Assembly: GCA_028641055.1 (NCBI GenBank) | Contig: CM054062.1 | Location: forward strand, 137,434,682-137,498,681 | DNA: 64,000 bases | Origin: Alopecurus myosuroides | Taxonomy: Eukaryota > Streptophyta > Magnoliopsida > Poales > Poaceae | Reading direction: 5' to 3' | Shown: positions 11,903 through 25,000 of the stretch, piece by piece | How positions within the stretch are numbered: position 1 is the stretch's first letter | How the letters are laid out: each line of letters begins with the position of its first letter | Position numbers and translations under genes: made by a program | Notes under the pieces: model-generated | What the model saw: the letters and a program-made list of their open reading frames with translations, nothing else | What the model was told of the DNA's origin: nothing | Databases searched by the model: none

Positions 11903-11909
11903 TTTTAAA
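11903..11909 (-). promoter_or_regulatory. Candidate TATA-like element of the HIPP-like gene
   Basis: The minus strand reads GTTTAAAAGC, about 125 bases upstream of the predicted 5'-UTR intron donor. This distance fits a short untranslated first exon. A second candidate, TATATAT at 12056-12062, would give a longer leader. The sequence does not decide between them. Confidence 0.4.
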
Positions 11910-12008
11910 CTAGCCGGTGGCAGGAGCGCCCGCTGACACGCATGATTACGCGCAGTGGCCGACGGGGGATCATTGCCCTACGCCACCAGAAAATAGGGAG
12001 AGCAGCGG

Positions 12009-12016
12009 CCACGTGG
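12009..12016. promoter_or_regulatory. G-box (CCACGTGG) upstream of the HIPP-like gene
   Basis: A perfect palindromic CCACGTGG lies about 100 bases upstream of the TTTAAAA candidate TATA. G-boxes bind bZIP and bHLH factors and often mediate ABA, light or stress responses. The remaining sequence at 11910-12156 is GC-rich promoter-like DNA with no ORF of interest. Confidence 0.45.
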
Positions 12017-12156
12017 ACCCACCAGACCACCCACACGTAACAGTTGCTGCACCGCTATATATCCTGGCCCAGCCCAGACCCAGAGCGCGTCGTGTCGGCG
12101 AGCCGCCCTTCTCCTCCATCCTCATCCTGTAGTACGCGATAAGATCAAGCGGTATT

Positions 12157-12255
12157 TCACATTTAACTATCCCAAGATTATTTTCCATGGAGTGGAGGTT
12201 GGTTCGTCCAAGGAGCAGAGCTGTCGCTAACAGAGTATGTCAAGCAGATCAAGGG
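12157..12255 (+). repeat. Left copy of a ~100-bp direct repeat (mate at 50971-51113)
   Basis: This copy shares TCACATTTAACTATCCCAAG, GGAGTGGAGG, GGTTGGTTCGT and the block GCTGTCGCTAACAGAGTATG...CAAGCAGATC with 50971-51113, in the same orientation. The right copy is longer because of an internal insertion or duplication of about 45 bp. The two copies bracket the whole nested transposon stack. Confidence 0.75.
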
Positions 12256-12829
12256 TGCGTTTGTTTGGACTCCAAACAAACAGAAAAATTTGGGTCGGCT
12301 TCACGAAGCGGCTCCAGTGGAGCGCCGTGCAGCAAGTTTTCCCTCAGAAAAAACAGAGTTGAATCGACCGTTAGGAGGAGTGAGTAACTTGAGAAAGCGA
12401 ATCAGCTCAGATGGCAGGGCACACTGTCGGTTCAGCAGCAACGTGAAACCTACACAACACAAATAAATCACTCTATCCCAACGAAGCAGTGAGATTGTCA
12501 ATCTCACCGGTTTTACCGAACACAAAGAGGTTAAACGTACGGTGTGAAAAACAGTAGGAAAAGTATGAGCGCGGTATGAAAGCAGTACATATTTTATCAG
12601 TACGAGGAAAAATGGCCGGGTCCACAGTTCACTAGTGGTGTCTCTCCGAGAAAGATAAATACCATGTGTGGTGAACAAATTACTGCTAGCCAATTGACAT
12701 AAATGAAGGTTGCACCGTAATGCATATGCAAGACATAAAAATTATTATGTGATTCATGCGGGCATTACGACAAGATACATAGACCGTTATCCAACTGCAT
12801 CTATGACTAAAAATCCACCCTTTGAATAT
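12256..12829 (-). repeat. Left piece of an old LTR-type repeat split by the Gypsy element
   Basis: The sequence continues at 49547 when the Gypsy element and one AATAT duplication are removed. Read on the minus strand, the joined repeat starts TGATATATCATAAACGTATC near 50537 and runs through to here. It has the look of a cereal LTR plus leader, with no gag-pol. A short perfect hairpin (GTTTGTTTGG / CCAAACAAAC) lies at 12259-12281. I infer the family type from general resemblance to Triticeae LTRs, so the assignment is tentative. Confidence 0.5.
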
Positions 12830-13321
12830 TGACGAATATATGGATCCTGGACCCTGCGAATAAGGACACCCCCTCTCAGGCCCAAGGTTGAAAGCCCAAG
12901 AAGAGGAGCCCTTGGAATACTCCAGAAGGCCCACGTGAAGCCCACCTGCACTAACTTGCGGGTTAAGATAGGAAACATGTAACTGACCTAGTTAGAGTTC
13001 GAGTCCTCTCCGGGTAGGATTCGAGACCTGGCCACCTATATAAGGCCAGGAGAGCCCCCCGGGAGAGGACCAAGCAACACAACGTCATCAAAGCCTTGAA
13101 CTCGAGATCTTACTCTCGATTCGAGCATCACCATTGTAACCGATCTTTCCGTCAATACAGATCGACAAGAGGCAGTAGTAAGGGTTTTACCTCTACGAGG
13201 GCCCTGAACCTGGGTAAATCTCGTCCCCTGTCTAGCCGACGATTCTACCAGCGCTCATGACTTCTCCTAGTCGAAACCCGATAGGGTCACCTAAGGGATT
13301 TGTACAGTCAGAGATTCGACA
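12830..13321 (+). repeat. 5' LTR of the Tat-type Gypsy element
   Basis: It begins TGACGAATATATGGATCC and ends GAGATTCGACA. TATATAA is at 13037-13043. The first ATG after the TATA box is at 13257, inside the LTR. It pairs with 49050-49541. Confidence 0.93.
13037..13043 (+). promoter_or_regulatory. TATA box of the Gypsy 5' LTR
   Basis: CCACCTATATAAGGCC is a strong TATA box about 220 bases before the first ATG at 13257. The same box is at 49257-49263 in the 3' LTR and, slightly changed, in the related fragment near 58223. Confidence 0.7.
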
Positions 13322-16300
13322 ATTGGCGCCGACCGTGGGGAGGACGGGCGCTGGATCACCGGCATGTTCGGCTTCATCGACAACGCACTCTCGTTGGAAA
13401 CCATCGACTACGACTCCGAACAATCCTATACGGATCGGATCTGTCGTGGTCACACCTCACTCGCCGGAATCGCGCCCGGTATTCGAGGATCTGGAGAAAA
13501 GCGTCACCTTGACGTTCGGGAGCCTAAAATTCGTGACTAACCGGGACGGAATCCTCCACTTCTCGGATGAATCGGAAACCGAATCTGGAGCTGTCGACTC
13601 ACGCCGTCATCTGGAGAAAAGCGGCGAGTCCATCCGCTCTAACGCCAACGACTACCATACCCTCTCGACAGAGGAACCATCAAGAATTTGAAGAAACTTT
13701 CGACCTACGCCTAGGACGCACGAGCCTCGACTGGCTCAAGTCTGCATGGCAGGATCGGAACAAGCCTCGGAAACAGAACACAGCGCGACAGAGCGCAACA
13801 TAATCGGCGTCTCACGGAAATCCTGGAACCGAGCAAAGGAAGCTATGCGAACGAGCAAGCCACCCGCATCCGGGGCCTCACACGAAGATATGGTTGCCTA
13901 CCACTATCACCTAGTGAGAGCAGCCACGACTATCAAGGACGCTCGGATAGATCTGGCCCGCCGAAGAAGAGCGGCGGACGAGTCGAGCCAAAGGCAAGCC
14001 GGACTATCCATAACACCCTCGGTTGGAACCCGACCCACGAGAAAGGGACACGCATCCACATCCAGGAACAATGAGTCCCTAGCCGGAACCAGCAGATCAG
14101 TCACCCCTTCTCTCATGCGAGTCGACGACGATGGCAATGTCTACCCGCAAACTCCTGCTGGCGCGGTTCTAGCCGCAGCAACTTACATGCAGATGAACCA
14201 ACCGACGGAAAGTGATCCTCGGGCGGAACAGTATAAACAAGTACGCAAGGGATTAGGGCTGGCGGCCGCAAGGCTCGCAGCTTATGATCGAAAGAAGGCC
14301 ACAGAGCAGCTGGAGAAGGAACAGGAGAAGGAGAAAGACAAGGATAGGGAAGCATCACGTAAACGCAAGAGTTCTTCGCCAAGAAGGGACAGGTCACCAC
14401 GTCGTGGTCGAGGAAAAGAAGCACGGCGCCGTGATGACAGTCGAAGTAGCAGCGAAGGCAGTCCGAGAGACAAGAGCTCGCGGCATCATAGCAGCCGCTC
14501 GCGAAAGCGAAGCAAGGAGCCAAGGAAGGATACTGACCGCGACCGGCCAGAGTACGACGCGTGATAAGATCTCGCGCAAAAAAGGGTGGATAAGGCGAGG
14601 ACTTCGCGATATCGCGAGCGCTCCTCGTCTGGCTCCTCGGATGACGAAACCTGCGGCGCTCTCTGCTTTGCCCGCAGTATCCGCGAGGCGCCCCTACCCA
14701 AAAGATTCAAACTTAGCACGGAAGTAACAAAGTACGACGGCTCACTCGAGCCCTCTCAATGGCTAAGCGATTACCTCACGGCAGTAAAATGCCAACGTGG
14801 GAATAAAAACACGGCTATGCAATACCTCAATTTGCATCTCGCCGGTGCGGCTCGCAGTTGGCTGGAGAGACGACCAAAATCTTTCTACGCATCGTGGGAT
14901 GATTTGCACCGCGATTTCTGCAAAAAAATTCAGTCGACTTACAAGAGCCCAGCCACCGTTGAAGAATTGCGAGCATGCAAGCAGAAAAGTGGCGAATCCA
15001 CCCGCGAGTACATCCAGCGATGGACTACGCTCAGGAATACCGCATGAACCATTTCAGAAGAAGTAGCGATTGAAGCTTTCGCAAAAGGCGCCCGAAGAAC
15101 GGCTTTCAGAGAAGAACTGGGCAGTGCCGCACCCAAGACTATTGGGGAGCTGATGAACATAGCCGAAAAATGGGATAACGGAGAAGATGCGGTGCGCAAT
15201 GAGAGGGCATCATCACCCGCACGTGATGAAGATCGGCATAGTCGAAGGAAGAGGAGAAAATACTACGATCACGAAGACAGAGAGGAGTTGGTCGCAGCGG
15301 AATTCACGCGAGGCCGCGACTCCGGTCGCCGTGGGAATCGCGAGTGGAGACCAAAAGCTGAAGAAAAATCACCCGATGAAGACCTCGATGGATACTGCTC
15401 GCTACATCTATTTACAGATAAACGCACGGGCAAAACTAAGGCAACGCACCTTCTTAAGGATTGCCGAAAGTTTATCGATATCACAGAAGCACTCGCAAGG
15501 AAAAGAGCTGCACACGCGCAAAATTACCCACCGCTTCCAGGAGGAGGCCACCAAGGGTTCCAGCCGCCACAACCCCCACCTCCACCAGCAAATCCAAACA
15601 TGGCATTAGCCGCGCTACCTGCACCGCCAGCTCAAAACTCCGGGGCCAACGCGTACCCGAATCCAGCAGGGCAACTCGCGATGATCCAGAAGGTATGTCC
15701 ATCCCGCGGAGCTCAAAAGACTAACACAAGGCAATTGTTCATGGCCGTGCAGACACCGCCAACAAAAACAGAATACTTGAAGATGGCGGACCAGCCAATA
15801 ACATTCTCGATGAAGGACCACCCGCCACGAGTCTATCGACCAGGACACGCCGCCCTTGTCATCCAAACACAAATTGGCAACTACGACTTGGCCCGCGTAT
15901 TCATGGATGGTGGCAGTGGCATCAACATTATCTACGCGGATACACTCCGTCGGATGAACAGGAACTTGGACGGCCTCCAGGAATCAGAAACATCCTTCCA
16001 CGGGATAGTTCCAGGAAAAGCAATCTGTCCACTCGGAACAATTAACCTAGAAGTTGTGCTGGGCACTAAGAGCAACTACAGAAGAGAATTCCTCGACTTC
16101 GAAGTTGTCGACTGGCCTTCGCAGTACCACGCCATTCTTGGTCGAACAGCGTTCGCCAGATTCATGGCAGTACCGCATTACGCCTACCTGAAGCTCAAAT
16201 TACCTGGAGAACATGGCGTAATCACCATCGACGGAGATTTTCAGAAATCCAACAAATGCGACATTGAATTTAATGAGATCGCGAAATCTTTTGGGATGCA

Positions 16301-19300
16301 AGAAGAACTTCAAGAGCTGGCAAAAACTACGGATCACTCCGTGATGCCCCTCACGAAGAAAAACGCGCCTGAACTGCAGTTCAGCGCTAACAGCGACACT
16401 CGAAAGCATCAAGTGCACCCGACAGATTCTGCGAAGACAGCGCTGGTTTCCACCACCCTTCCGCAAGCATAGGAAATCGCGCTCGTCGAACTCCTCCGTG
16501 AGTACTGGGAATTTTTCGCTTGGAAGCCATCAGATATGCCAGGAATTCCCAGGGAGTTTGCCGAGCACTCACTCAAAGTCTTTCCAGATGCCAAACCAAT
16601 CAAACAAACTACTCGACGATTTTCAGAACCCAAGCAGAAGGCGCTTGGAGAAGAAGTAAACAGATTGCTAGCAGCAAAATTCATCAGGGAGATCAAGATA
16701 TCCACTTTGTTAGCAAACCCGGTACTGGTCCCCAAAAAGAACACGGACATCCTTCGGGTATGCATCGACTACACGTCCTTAAACAAGCACTGCCCCAAGG
16801 ACAACTTTCCCCTCCCGCGAATCGACTAGATCGTGGACTCTACGGCAGGCTGCCAACGCCAATCTTTTCTGGATGCCTATTCGGGATATAATCAGATCCG
16901 GATGAAAAGAGAAGACGAAGAAAAGACAGCATTCATCACACCTCACGGTGTCTACTGCTACATGACAATGCCTTTCGGGCTCAAGAACGCAGGCGCAACA
17001 TACCAGCGCTGCATGCAAAATGCCTCGCCAAGCTCATTGGCAAGAACGTACAAGTGTACGTTGACGACATAGTCATCAAGACTCGAGTTGAGAGCACACT
17101 CCTCGAGGATATTAGAGAAACATTCGATGCCCTCAACGCATACAGGATCAAGCTCAATCCGACAAAATGCGTTTTCGGCGTTCCAGCAGGGAAACTTCTC
17201 GGGTACCTGGTATCCGCCAGAGGCATCGAAGCCAACCCAGAGAAAATACAAGCAATCTTGACAATGAAGGAGCCAACTAATCTACGCGGAGTCCAACAGC
17301 TTGTAGGGCGACAGGCCGCCCTGAGCAGGTTCATCGCACGATTGGGAGAGCAAGCGTTACCCTTCTACAAGCTGCTGAAGAAGACGGACAAATTCGAGTG
17401 GACACCGGAAGCTAAGCAAGCATTCGCGGACTTAAAGAGATCATTGCAAAGTAGGCGAGTCCTTGCAACACCGCAAGAAAGGGAGCCACTCTACTTATAC
17501 CTAGCCGCCACAAATCAGGTCATCAGCACAGCAATCGTAGTCGAACGACCTGAGGAGGGCAAAGCGTACGGAGTTCAGCGTCCAATCTATTACATCAGCG
17601 AAGTACTCTTGTCATGCAAACAACGATATCCTCATTACCAGTCGCTCGCATACGGGGTGGTCCTTACAGCCCGAAAGCTCAAGCACTACTTCCAGGAACA
17701 CGCCATCACAGTAGTTAATGATGCATCACTCGGGACAATCATGAACAACCCCATGGCATCCGGAAGAATAGCCAAATGGAGCATCGAGTTGGGCGCCTGG
17801 GACATCACCTACGCAGGGCGCAACGCAGTCAAATCTCAGGTGCTCGTGGAATTCCTAAGCGAATGGACGGAACTACAAACGCCCGGGCTACCTGAGTACA
17901 CGAGCAATTGGATAATGTATTTTGACGGGTCCAAAAGAAACGAAGGAGAAGGAGCTGGAATTGTCCTCATATCGCCACAGGGAGACAAACTGCAATACGT
18001 CCTGCGATTGGACTTTCCACCAGATGATCCAGCATCGAATAACGACGCAGAATATGAAGCCCTGTTGCATGGGATGAAGATGGCAGTCGCCTGTGGAGCT
18101 ACTCGATTAATGATTTACGGCGACTCCAATCTCATTGTGCAGGAGACAATGAAAGAATGTGATGCAATTGCTGAAAACATGGTCGCGTATCGCGACATGT
18201 ACAATCTACTCGAAGGAAGCTTCAAAGGGTGCGAGTTGAAGCACATTGCAAGATCAAGCAATGAAGAAGCAGATAGGCTGACAAACATGGGTTCCACAAA
18301 TACACCCATACCACCAGGAATATATTTCGAACGGATGATCAAGCGATCGGTCAAAGTCAAGAAAGTTACAGGAACACCCGCAGCGTCAGAAACAGAGGTC
18401 AGCCCGCAAGTCGCCATTATCGAGATTACCCATAATATATCACGACAGGTTTTTCTGGTCGAGCCAGTCTGGACGCAGAAATATCTCGACTACCTGATCA
18501 ACAAACAGCTCCCGGCCGATCCACGCGAGGCTCGACAAATAATGAGACGCAGCAAATCCTTTCGGGTAGTCAACGGAGAATTATACAAGCAAAGCATCTC
18601 GGGTATACTTCAGCGCTGCATCGCACCCGAAGACGGCAAAGAATTACTCCAGGACATCCACCAAGGAGACTGCGGACATCATGCTAGCTGGAAAACAATA
18701 ATGGGAAAAGCTTTCCGAGTGGGATTCTACTGGCTAACAGCAGCTACCGATGCAAAGGACCTGGTCGAGCGATGCGATGCTTGCCAGCGATTCGCACCAA
18801 GACCACATACACCTGCTACGGAATTGCACATGATACCCATTGCCTGGCCCTTCGCACAATGGGGGCTGGACATGGTTGGACCACTACGCAAGTCCACGCC
18901 TGGCGGATATACGCACTTGCTGGTCGCAGTCGACAAGTTCACCAAATGGATCGAGGCCATGCCAGTAACTTCGGCTAGCGCCCAATGCGCCGTAAAATTC
19001 CTCGACTCCATTGTATGCAGATTTGGCGTGCCACACGACATCATTATAGACAATGGTACAAACTTCATAGCAAAGGAAACACAACAGTTTTGCGAGGAGA
19101 AGGGCATCAACTTCAAGTTTGCTTCAGTTGCCCACCCGCAAACAAACGGTGAAGTCGAAAGATCCAACGGCTTAGTTTCAGCTGGCATCAAGAAACGTCT
19201 ACTCGATCGTCTGCACCCCGCCGCAGGACATTGGGCAGAAGAGCTACCCTCCGTACTATGGAGCCTCCGCACAACCCCAAACCGATCCACAAAATACACA

Positions 19301-19703
19301 CCATTTTTCATGGTATACGGGGCAGAAGCAGTCCTACCCGAGGATGTTAGATTCAGCGCCCCACGAGTCGTGGCCTACAGCGAAGAAATCTCCAACAAGG
19401 CACTCGCGGAAGATATGGATGCACTCGACGAGATGCGAGACATCGCGCTCGCAAGATCCGCAGTATATCAGCAATCACTTTGAAACTATCACAGTCGCCG
19501 CGTACGCCACAGAGCATTCGCGGTTGGAGATCTAGTGCTGCGGCTCAAGCAGAAGGAAGGACACAAGCTCGAGCCACCCTGGGAAGGACCCTTCCTCATA
19601 CACAAAGTCATCCCAGGCGGAGCCTACAGGCTGAAGAATCCGTCGACTGGAGGAATCTATTCCAATCCTTGGAATATCGCACACCTCCGCAAATTTTATC
19701 CCT
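13257..19703 (+). pseudogene. Gypsy gag-pro-pol polyprotein with several stops and one frameshift
   Basis: One frame runs from the LTR ATG at 13257 to about 17010, broken by stops at 13689, 14562/14565 (two in a row), 15045, 16470 and 16827. A frameshift near 17000-17025 moves it to the next frame, which runs to a TGA at 19481 and, past it, to TAG at 19703. Domains: charged Ser/Arg-rich Gag region (14280-14560); retrotrans_gag (14730-15045, WLSDYLTAV, ARSWLERR); CxxH...H...C knuckle-like motif (YCSLH...THLLKDC, ~15390-15465); protease (FMDGGSGINIIY, ~15900); RT with MPFGLKNAGATYQR and YVDD (17057-17068); gypsy RNase H (~17400-17800); second RNase H (YFDGSKRNEGEGAG, ~17920-18300); integrase HHCC zinc finger and core (GLDMVGPL, IIDNGTNF, GEVERSNG, 18650-19200). 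It is inactive without a helper. Confidence 0.92.
13323..13341 (+). other. Primer-binding site of the Gypsy element
   Basis: TTGGCGCCGACCGTGGGGA lies one base after the LTR end. The same class of site (TTGGCGCCCACCGTGGGG) follows the LTR of the second Gypsy at 58901. The 3' end of a tRNA would pair here to prime minus-strand synthesis. I cannot name the tRNA safely. Confidence 0.8.
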
Positions 19704-19986
19704 AGGATTACTTATTATCACAACAAATAAGGCTATACTAGCCATTCTTGTAGCTCGAATACATGACTTCTCAGTCATATCAATAAAATACATGGTTTCT
19801 TAACCATATTTACTCGAAGATTATCTATTCTTACATGCTAAAATAGTTACAGGTACACACCCCATAAACACGCGGGGGCTAAGCCTACAACTAAGCATCA
19901 CAAGAAAATTCATACACACAAGGTTACACACCTTATAAACAGTTTTTGCATGCTATACAACATGATAGAATATACACCTTCAACAA
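19704..19986 (+). other. Non-coding spacer after Gypsy pol
   Basis: This AT-rich stretch separates the pol end from the 3' end of the antisense gene. It contains AATAAAA in the sense direction near 19785 and a variant GGGGGCTAAG motif near 19874. No gene is seen. Confidence 0.5.
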
Positions 19987-20792
19987 TCAGTCATGGCGAT
20001 AAGCATTCTCATTCGCCAACACTCTCTCTACTTCTTCAGAGGTCAATCGAATGATTTTCTCCGCTGCAGGACGAACAGCATCATAATGCGGAGAAATATG
20101 ATCAATTGGTCCATCTGGGAGGCTAGCTACGGAGTTAAAATCTACTTCAGGGTGCCGTATTCGGACAAAGGAGAGAGCCACCGCCGCGCCGCAAATCATC
20201 TGGTTGCACACGCACTCGCGAATTTCTCCCTCCTGCCCGAAGAGCCCAAGGAGATACCTCCAATCTTCAGGACCCCTCTCAAGTGGGTAGAATGCAGCGT
20301 TTATCGCGATCAAGACCTCGTAAAAAGAACTCACGAGAACTTTTATCTGGGAGACACGGAACTTCAAAGTAGCTAACACAAAACCTCGGCTGCGATCAGA
20401 CCAAAAATTGTTCGCATGAGGCCTTGAGCTGCCAGCTTCTTGAAGAATTTGGTTTTCCACCCACTGTTTTTCCTCTCTATCATCCGGTTTAACAACTGAA
20501 GAAAAGAGTACGTGATCAGATAAGGAAGCAAGACAAAGAAGACTTGGGGGCTGTATTACTTACGCAACAGTTCCCTAGCAAGGGAAGCCAGCTCGTCCAT
20601 CACAAACTGTTCCCGTTCATTCGCCAGTTTTTGCTTGGACTTCGCCACATCAGCCACCCCATGCAACACTTTCAGTTTGCGCTCGCCATCGGCTACACGA
20701 TCACGAAGACCCGCCAAAGACCCGACAGCTGCAACAAGTGGATCAGCTCGGGCAGCAAGTCCACCTGAGGATTCAGCGACAAATCCAGTAGC
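19987..20792 (-). pseudogene. Antisense gene, second terminal module (exons F1 and F2)
   Basis: Two exons are predicted on the minus strand. F1 is 20792-20564, after acceptor TCTTCCAG and before donor C|GTAAGT. F2 is 20495-19987, after acceptor TTTTCTTCAG. The phase-1 junction matches, and F2 ends in a stop. F1 starts in phase 0 (ATGFVAESSGG) and encodes a heptad-like, charged coiled-coil stretch (GLRDRVADGERKLK, LANEREQFVMDELAS). F2 encodes a helical domain with RGPEDWRYLLGLFGQ, RHPEVDFNSV and YDAVRPAAEKI. This kind of C-terminus is found in grass proteins annotated as gypsy-type transposon (PF04195-related) products. Its own first exon is not visible, so it probably splices from the exons of the module that ends at 20995. 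Confidence 0.6.
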
Positions 20793-20861
20793 CTGGAAGA
20801 GTACAAGGAAAGAAGTAAGACGCCCTATTTGAAGTATCTCTAGTCGCACATTTGACGAATG

Positions 20862-20885
20862 CTCGGGGGCTACTCCCATCGGGAG
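20862..20885 (+). repeat. Polypurine-tract-like unit A in the antisense gene
   Basis: CTCGGGGGCTAC followed by TCCCATCGGGAG. Its first 12 bases equal the element's own polypurine tract and LTR junction sequence at 49038-49049. It lies just upstream (minus strand) of exon F1. Confidence 0.75.
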
Positions 20886-22050
20886 AGAATACACAAACTA
20901 CCAGAAGCAATTTCCAGGCAAACATTTCGATTAAAGATAATACGGGAATACATCCCAAGGTTCATTACATTCAAAGCGGAAAAGGAATACAAAACTACGA
21001 AGCTACAGTGGTACTCCCGCTAGCGGCAGTCGCCCCTCCTGTGAGCCGAGCAAATAGCTCAGACAGCTTCCGAGCAAGGATGGCGGCTTGCTCGCCAAAA
21101 CGAGAGAGCCGTACCTTTTTGCCCGTGGAGGGGTCGACTGGAAGAGCCGAGTAGGCTTCCTCCAAACCGGTGACTCCATGCGCCAGCGCGAACTGGATCG
21201 CAGTCTTTGCGCCAGACTCCGACTGGGCGACCGCGTAGGCATCCAAGGGACTGCTCTTCGAAAAGATCTTCAGCAAGTCATCTAGCGCAGATGGAGGTGC
21301 AGCGTTGGCGAGGAAGCGACCGTGCAGTTGCGTCAACACATGAGTGGCATCACCAATCAAGGAGCAAACTCCTTTGGCGTGCCTCTTGAGTTGAGCAAGA
21401 GTGTCGGTTAGCACGTCTACCCGTAGGATCCCAGGGATCTCCAGAGGAACATCTAGAAGACCTGCAAAAGAAAAGAATATCAAGACCTGGCAAGTTCAGC
21501 AGGATAAAAGATGAAATCGCGAGAGCTTAAATTGCTTACCCGCGAGACGCTCAGCAAGGGGACGGAGGAACGTGACAAGGTCAGAATCGGCCTTATTGCC
21601 AGCATCCTCTTGATACTTTAGAGCCTTCCGCGCATCTGCAAGTTGCCTTTCAAGATCCTCCGATCGCATGCGGGAGTTCTCCAATTCTTGTCGGATGACC
21701 GCTAAATCAGCCCCCTGAGTGGTTATCCGCTCAGAGAGACTGCCCTTCTCGGATTCCGCGAATTCGAGTCGGGCTGCATAGAAACACTTGTCAGAAATCA
21801 AGAATTGAAGAAAGAATAGGAAGAAGAAAAGATGATAAGACTTACTCTTAAGGAGCTCGTTCTCAGACGAGAGTCGACTGCGGTCTGATCGAAGCGACTC
21901 ACATTCTGACTCGGCAAGAATAACTCGGCGACCAATCGCCGCAAGAGAATCAACAAGCGACTACAAAAAATACAGAGATAGAAGAATTAGAAGATATAAA
22001 CTGGAGCCTGTACCCGATTAAATTCAATCGACTACAGCCTCGGGGGCTAC

Positions 22051-25000
22051 TGTAAGGACCCCAGACCGGCAGTCTGAAACCCTACGTATGCATACATTCA
22101 CGATCCCAGAAAGATCAGTCGTGAACAACATACACAGTTGGCACACAGAAATACATCATCCATTACACGAATACATAAAGGTATTACATAAAAGATCACA
22201 TGATCAAGTTTAACGCAACTGCCACATGGGGCAGGCAACTTATCAAACACAGCGGAAGACAAATAAAACACAACGTAGTTGAGCCCAAGTCACGCCTTAA
22301 CCTACAGGCTGCTGACCCGGAGACGATCCTAGTTCGCAAAGCCGTCAACTCCGTACTTCTCTTCATAGGTATCCTTTGGAGGCTCCTTCTCCAAATCTGA
22401 TAAGTAGATACCAGGGGCGAAACCATAATGAGTACATTTGAATGTACTCAGCAAGACATCCATCATTTCACTTACCAACATGCAAGTATGCTTATATGGT
22501 GGAATAGGTAGGCTATAAATATGGTTCACTATCGATGGTGTTCATATATGATGACACCACAGTTGCAGTCAGGTTTATCTGTATCTTCGTTGAAGAAGAT
22601 ACTTCAGAAGAAAATAATATAGTTTTATTTCTCTTGTAGATATCACATGTACAAGAGGTTTTGTAAAGCTTTGTTAAAGAACATTTTCTCTTTGCAAAAC
22701 TTCTTGGAATCAGTTTCCAGAATTCTTGCTTAGAGTAGAAAAGGTTTTCTTCGCAAAACATTTTGTTTTGTATATCAGCATCTGGCTTTTCATCATCGAC
22801 GATACCTCCACGGTATACGTTTCCATTCCTTTCCGAACTTCACAAGTTCAACACTTCCTTTCCAAAATTCCCTTTCAAAAACTTCCTTTTTGAAAACATT
22901 GACACAATGCTAGCTACATGGCCATTCAACTGTCCATATCCGAGGACGCGGCTATCTCGAAATAGTTTTACTCTGCAGAGGTGTACACATTTCCACCAGA
23001 TCCAGAATCCGCCATGAAACACCCATGGACTGTCCTCACCTATGAGAACATCAGATAACTGATCTTGACTATCCACTATGTACAAGCTAGAACATGTCTA
23101 TCTCTTCAATTGGGTTTCCCCCTCCCCGGCAAGCCGTGTCGCACACCGCCCAGACAGGAGGCCCAACTGCTGCATCCGGAGGGAAAATTAATCCCCCACT
23201 TTAGATGTCCCGTATTCCCCACTCCTAGCGACATTTCGGTTCGGAGGATCCCATCCCCTATAGCACTTGAGATAGTACACATACTAACCATAACAAGTTT
23301 TTAATCAAGCCCCTACCCATATCGGGGTAAAGTGGCAGTACGGTAAAGGTTGTCCAGCGAAGACTAGGTTATGTGTCATTTTTGAAAACACCACTTTCTC
23401 AAAAATGACCACTTCCACATTCCTCCGGAGAACAAGGATCCGCCTTTTCTCCGGGTTTTTCCGTAAAGCCTTTGTTTTGTAGAATCACAATTTTAGGGTG
23501 TCCACTTAGGGACTAGTATATTTGATGGCAATAAATACCATATGGTGGCTTATGGGCTTGGTATTACCAAGTTTAACTATTGGCATGATAGTAACCTATA
23601 TATAGTATAGTAGTAATTTCCACCTCAAAAATAGTTTTGATAATCAAGTTTTTGGTAAAACTTCAGAGGTAAAACATGCATGATATATAATGGTAAGTAT
23701 TGTATCAGCAAGCATCAGGATGGCTTGCCTGGTATCTCTTGTGTCCCTGGCTTTGGAGTGACTGGAACTTGAAACAGAGCTTCACGACACTTCCTTCCTC
23801 TTCGTTTTCTAACGCCGTAAAAGGAATAAAGGACACACATTCAGAACCAATCAAGGCAAGCAACAATACACAACAATACATACAGCAAGGAAATCTAATA
23901 ATAACAAATCACACAATTTACTAATGGAGGCAAACAATCAAACAAACACACTTGGCAGAAATGCCATTTAATAAGACAGCTTAAGGTTGGAGGAACATAT
24001 CTCACAACCTTAATATCATGGATTCAGCGGGTGTGCCACTCTCATACCAAGATATTAATAAACCCAAAATACACTTAGTTTCACAAGGGTGAGACTACTA
24101 AAAGTGTATAAAACATGCACAAAAATAATCATGGCAATGGGTCTGTCAACCCAACCACAAAAATAAAAGGGTAGCCAATCTGCTATGCCTAAATTTACAC
24201 CAAGAATAAATAAGACACATGATTTGCAAAAGTTACCTTTACAAATCAGTGAGCCTACACAAATGTAACAAAGTAATAGACTCATCACAAAACACACAAT
24301 TTCTCATAGTGAGAACAATAGAAACAATGGCTAAAAAGGAGGAATCCTATAGACATGTTTCTACTAAAAGTTTGCTATGCAAGCATGCATAATATGTAAA
24401 GTACTAAAATGCAAACAAGGAACCATGTTATCATTATGGTAAATGAAAACATGTCTTTATGCAAGGATACATAAACATCTACCAAACACAAGTTGGCAGG
24501 AAAATTATTCAACACAAAAACTGCTAAGGAAACTAGTACTACTTAAACATGAAGAATCAATGGATGAATTTCAATCAAGTAATTGAAATACAACCAGAGG
24601 GTCCATGTCATAAAAACAGTAGTGAAAAACATCTATACTTGCTATAACAAAAATATCCCATTTAATAAAACAATGCATCAATTTGCAGGGCAACTCCTAC
24701 ATACTAGTGGTAATAAACAGGGCATTACTAGAGGAATCAATCAACGCTCCAAGATGGATTTTTCCTAGAAAGCCACACATGATTACAACCACTTACAAAC
24801 AGAAGCATACCCATTTTTGTTTAGCACAAAAATTCCCAAAGCAAAAATACTAGGCACTCATTAGTTATGAAACTACATAAGAGAAATGCATCTAGTTTGG
24901 GGAAATAATGTTTCCACCAAAAATGCAATGAAACCAGTGGGTGTTCCACTAGCATAACAAAGCATTAAGAGGTCACAAAGCCTCTGGTCACACTTGACAA

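Noticed and set aside
12259..12281. Perfect hairpin as a transcription terminator
   Set aside because: A bacterial-type terminator has no meaning in this plant context. It is probably a relic in the old repeat.
14113..14523. Minus-strand ORF opposite Gypsy gag
   Set aside because: It is a shadow of the Arg/Ser/Lys-rich sense frame, with no splice or promoter support, unlike the antisense gene in the 3' half.
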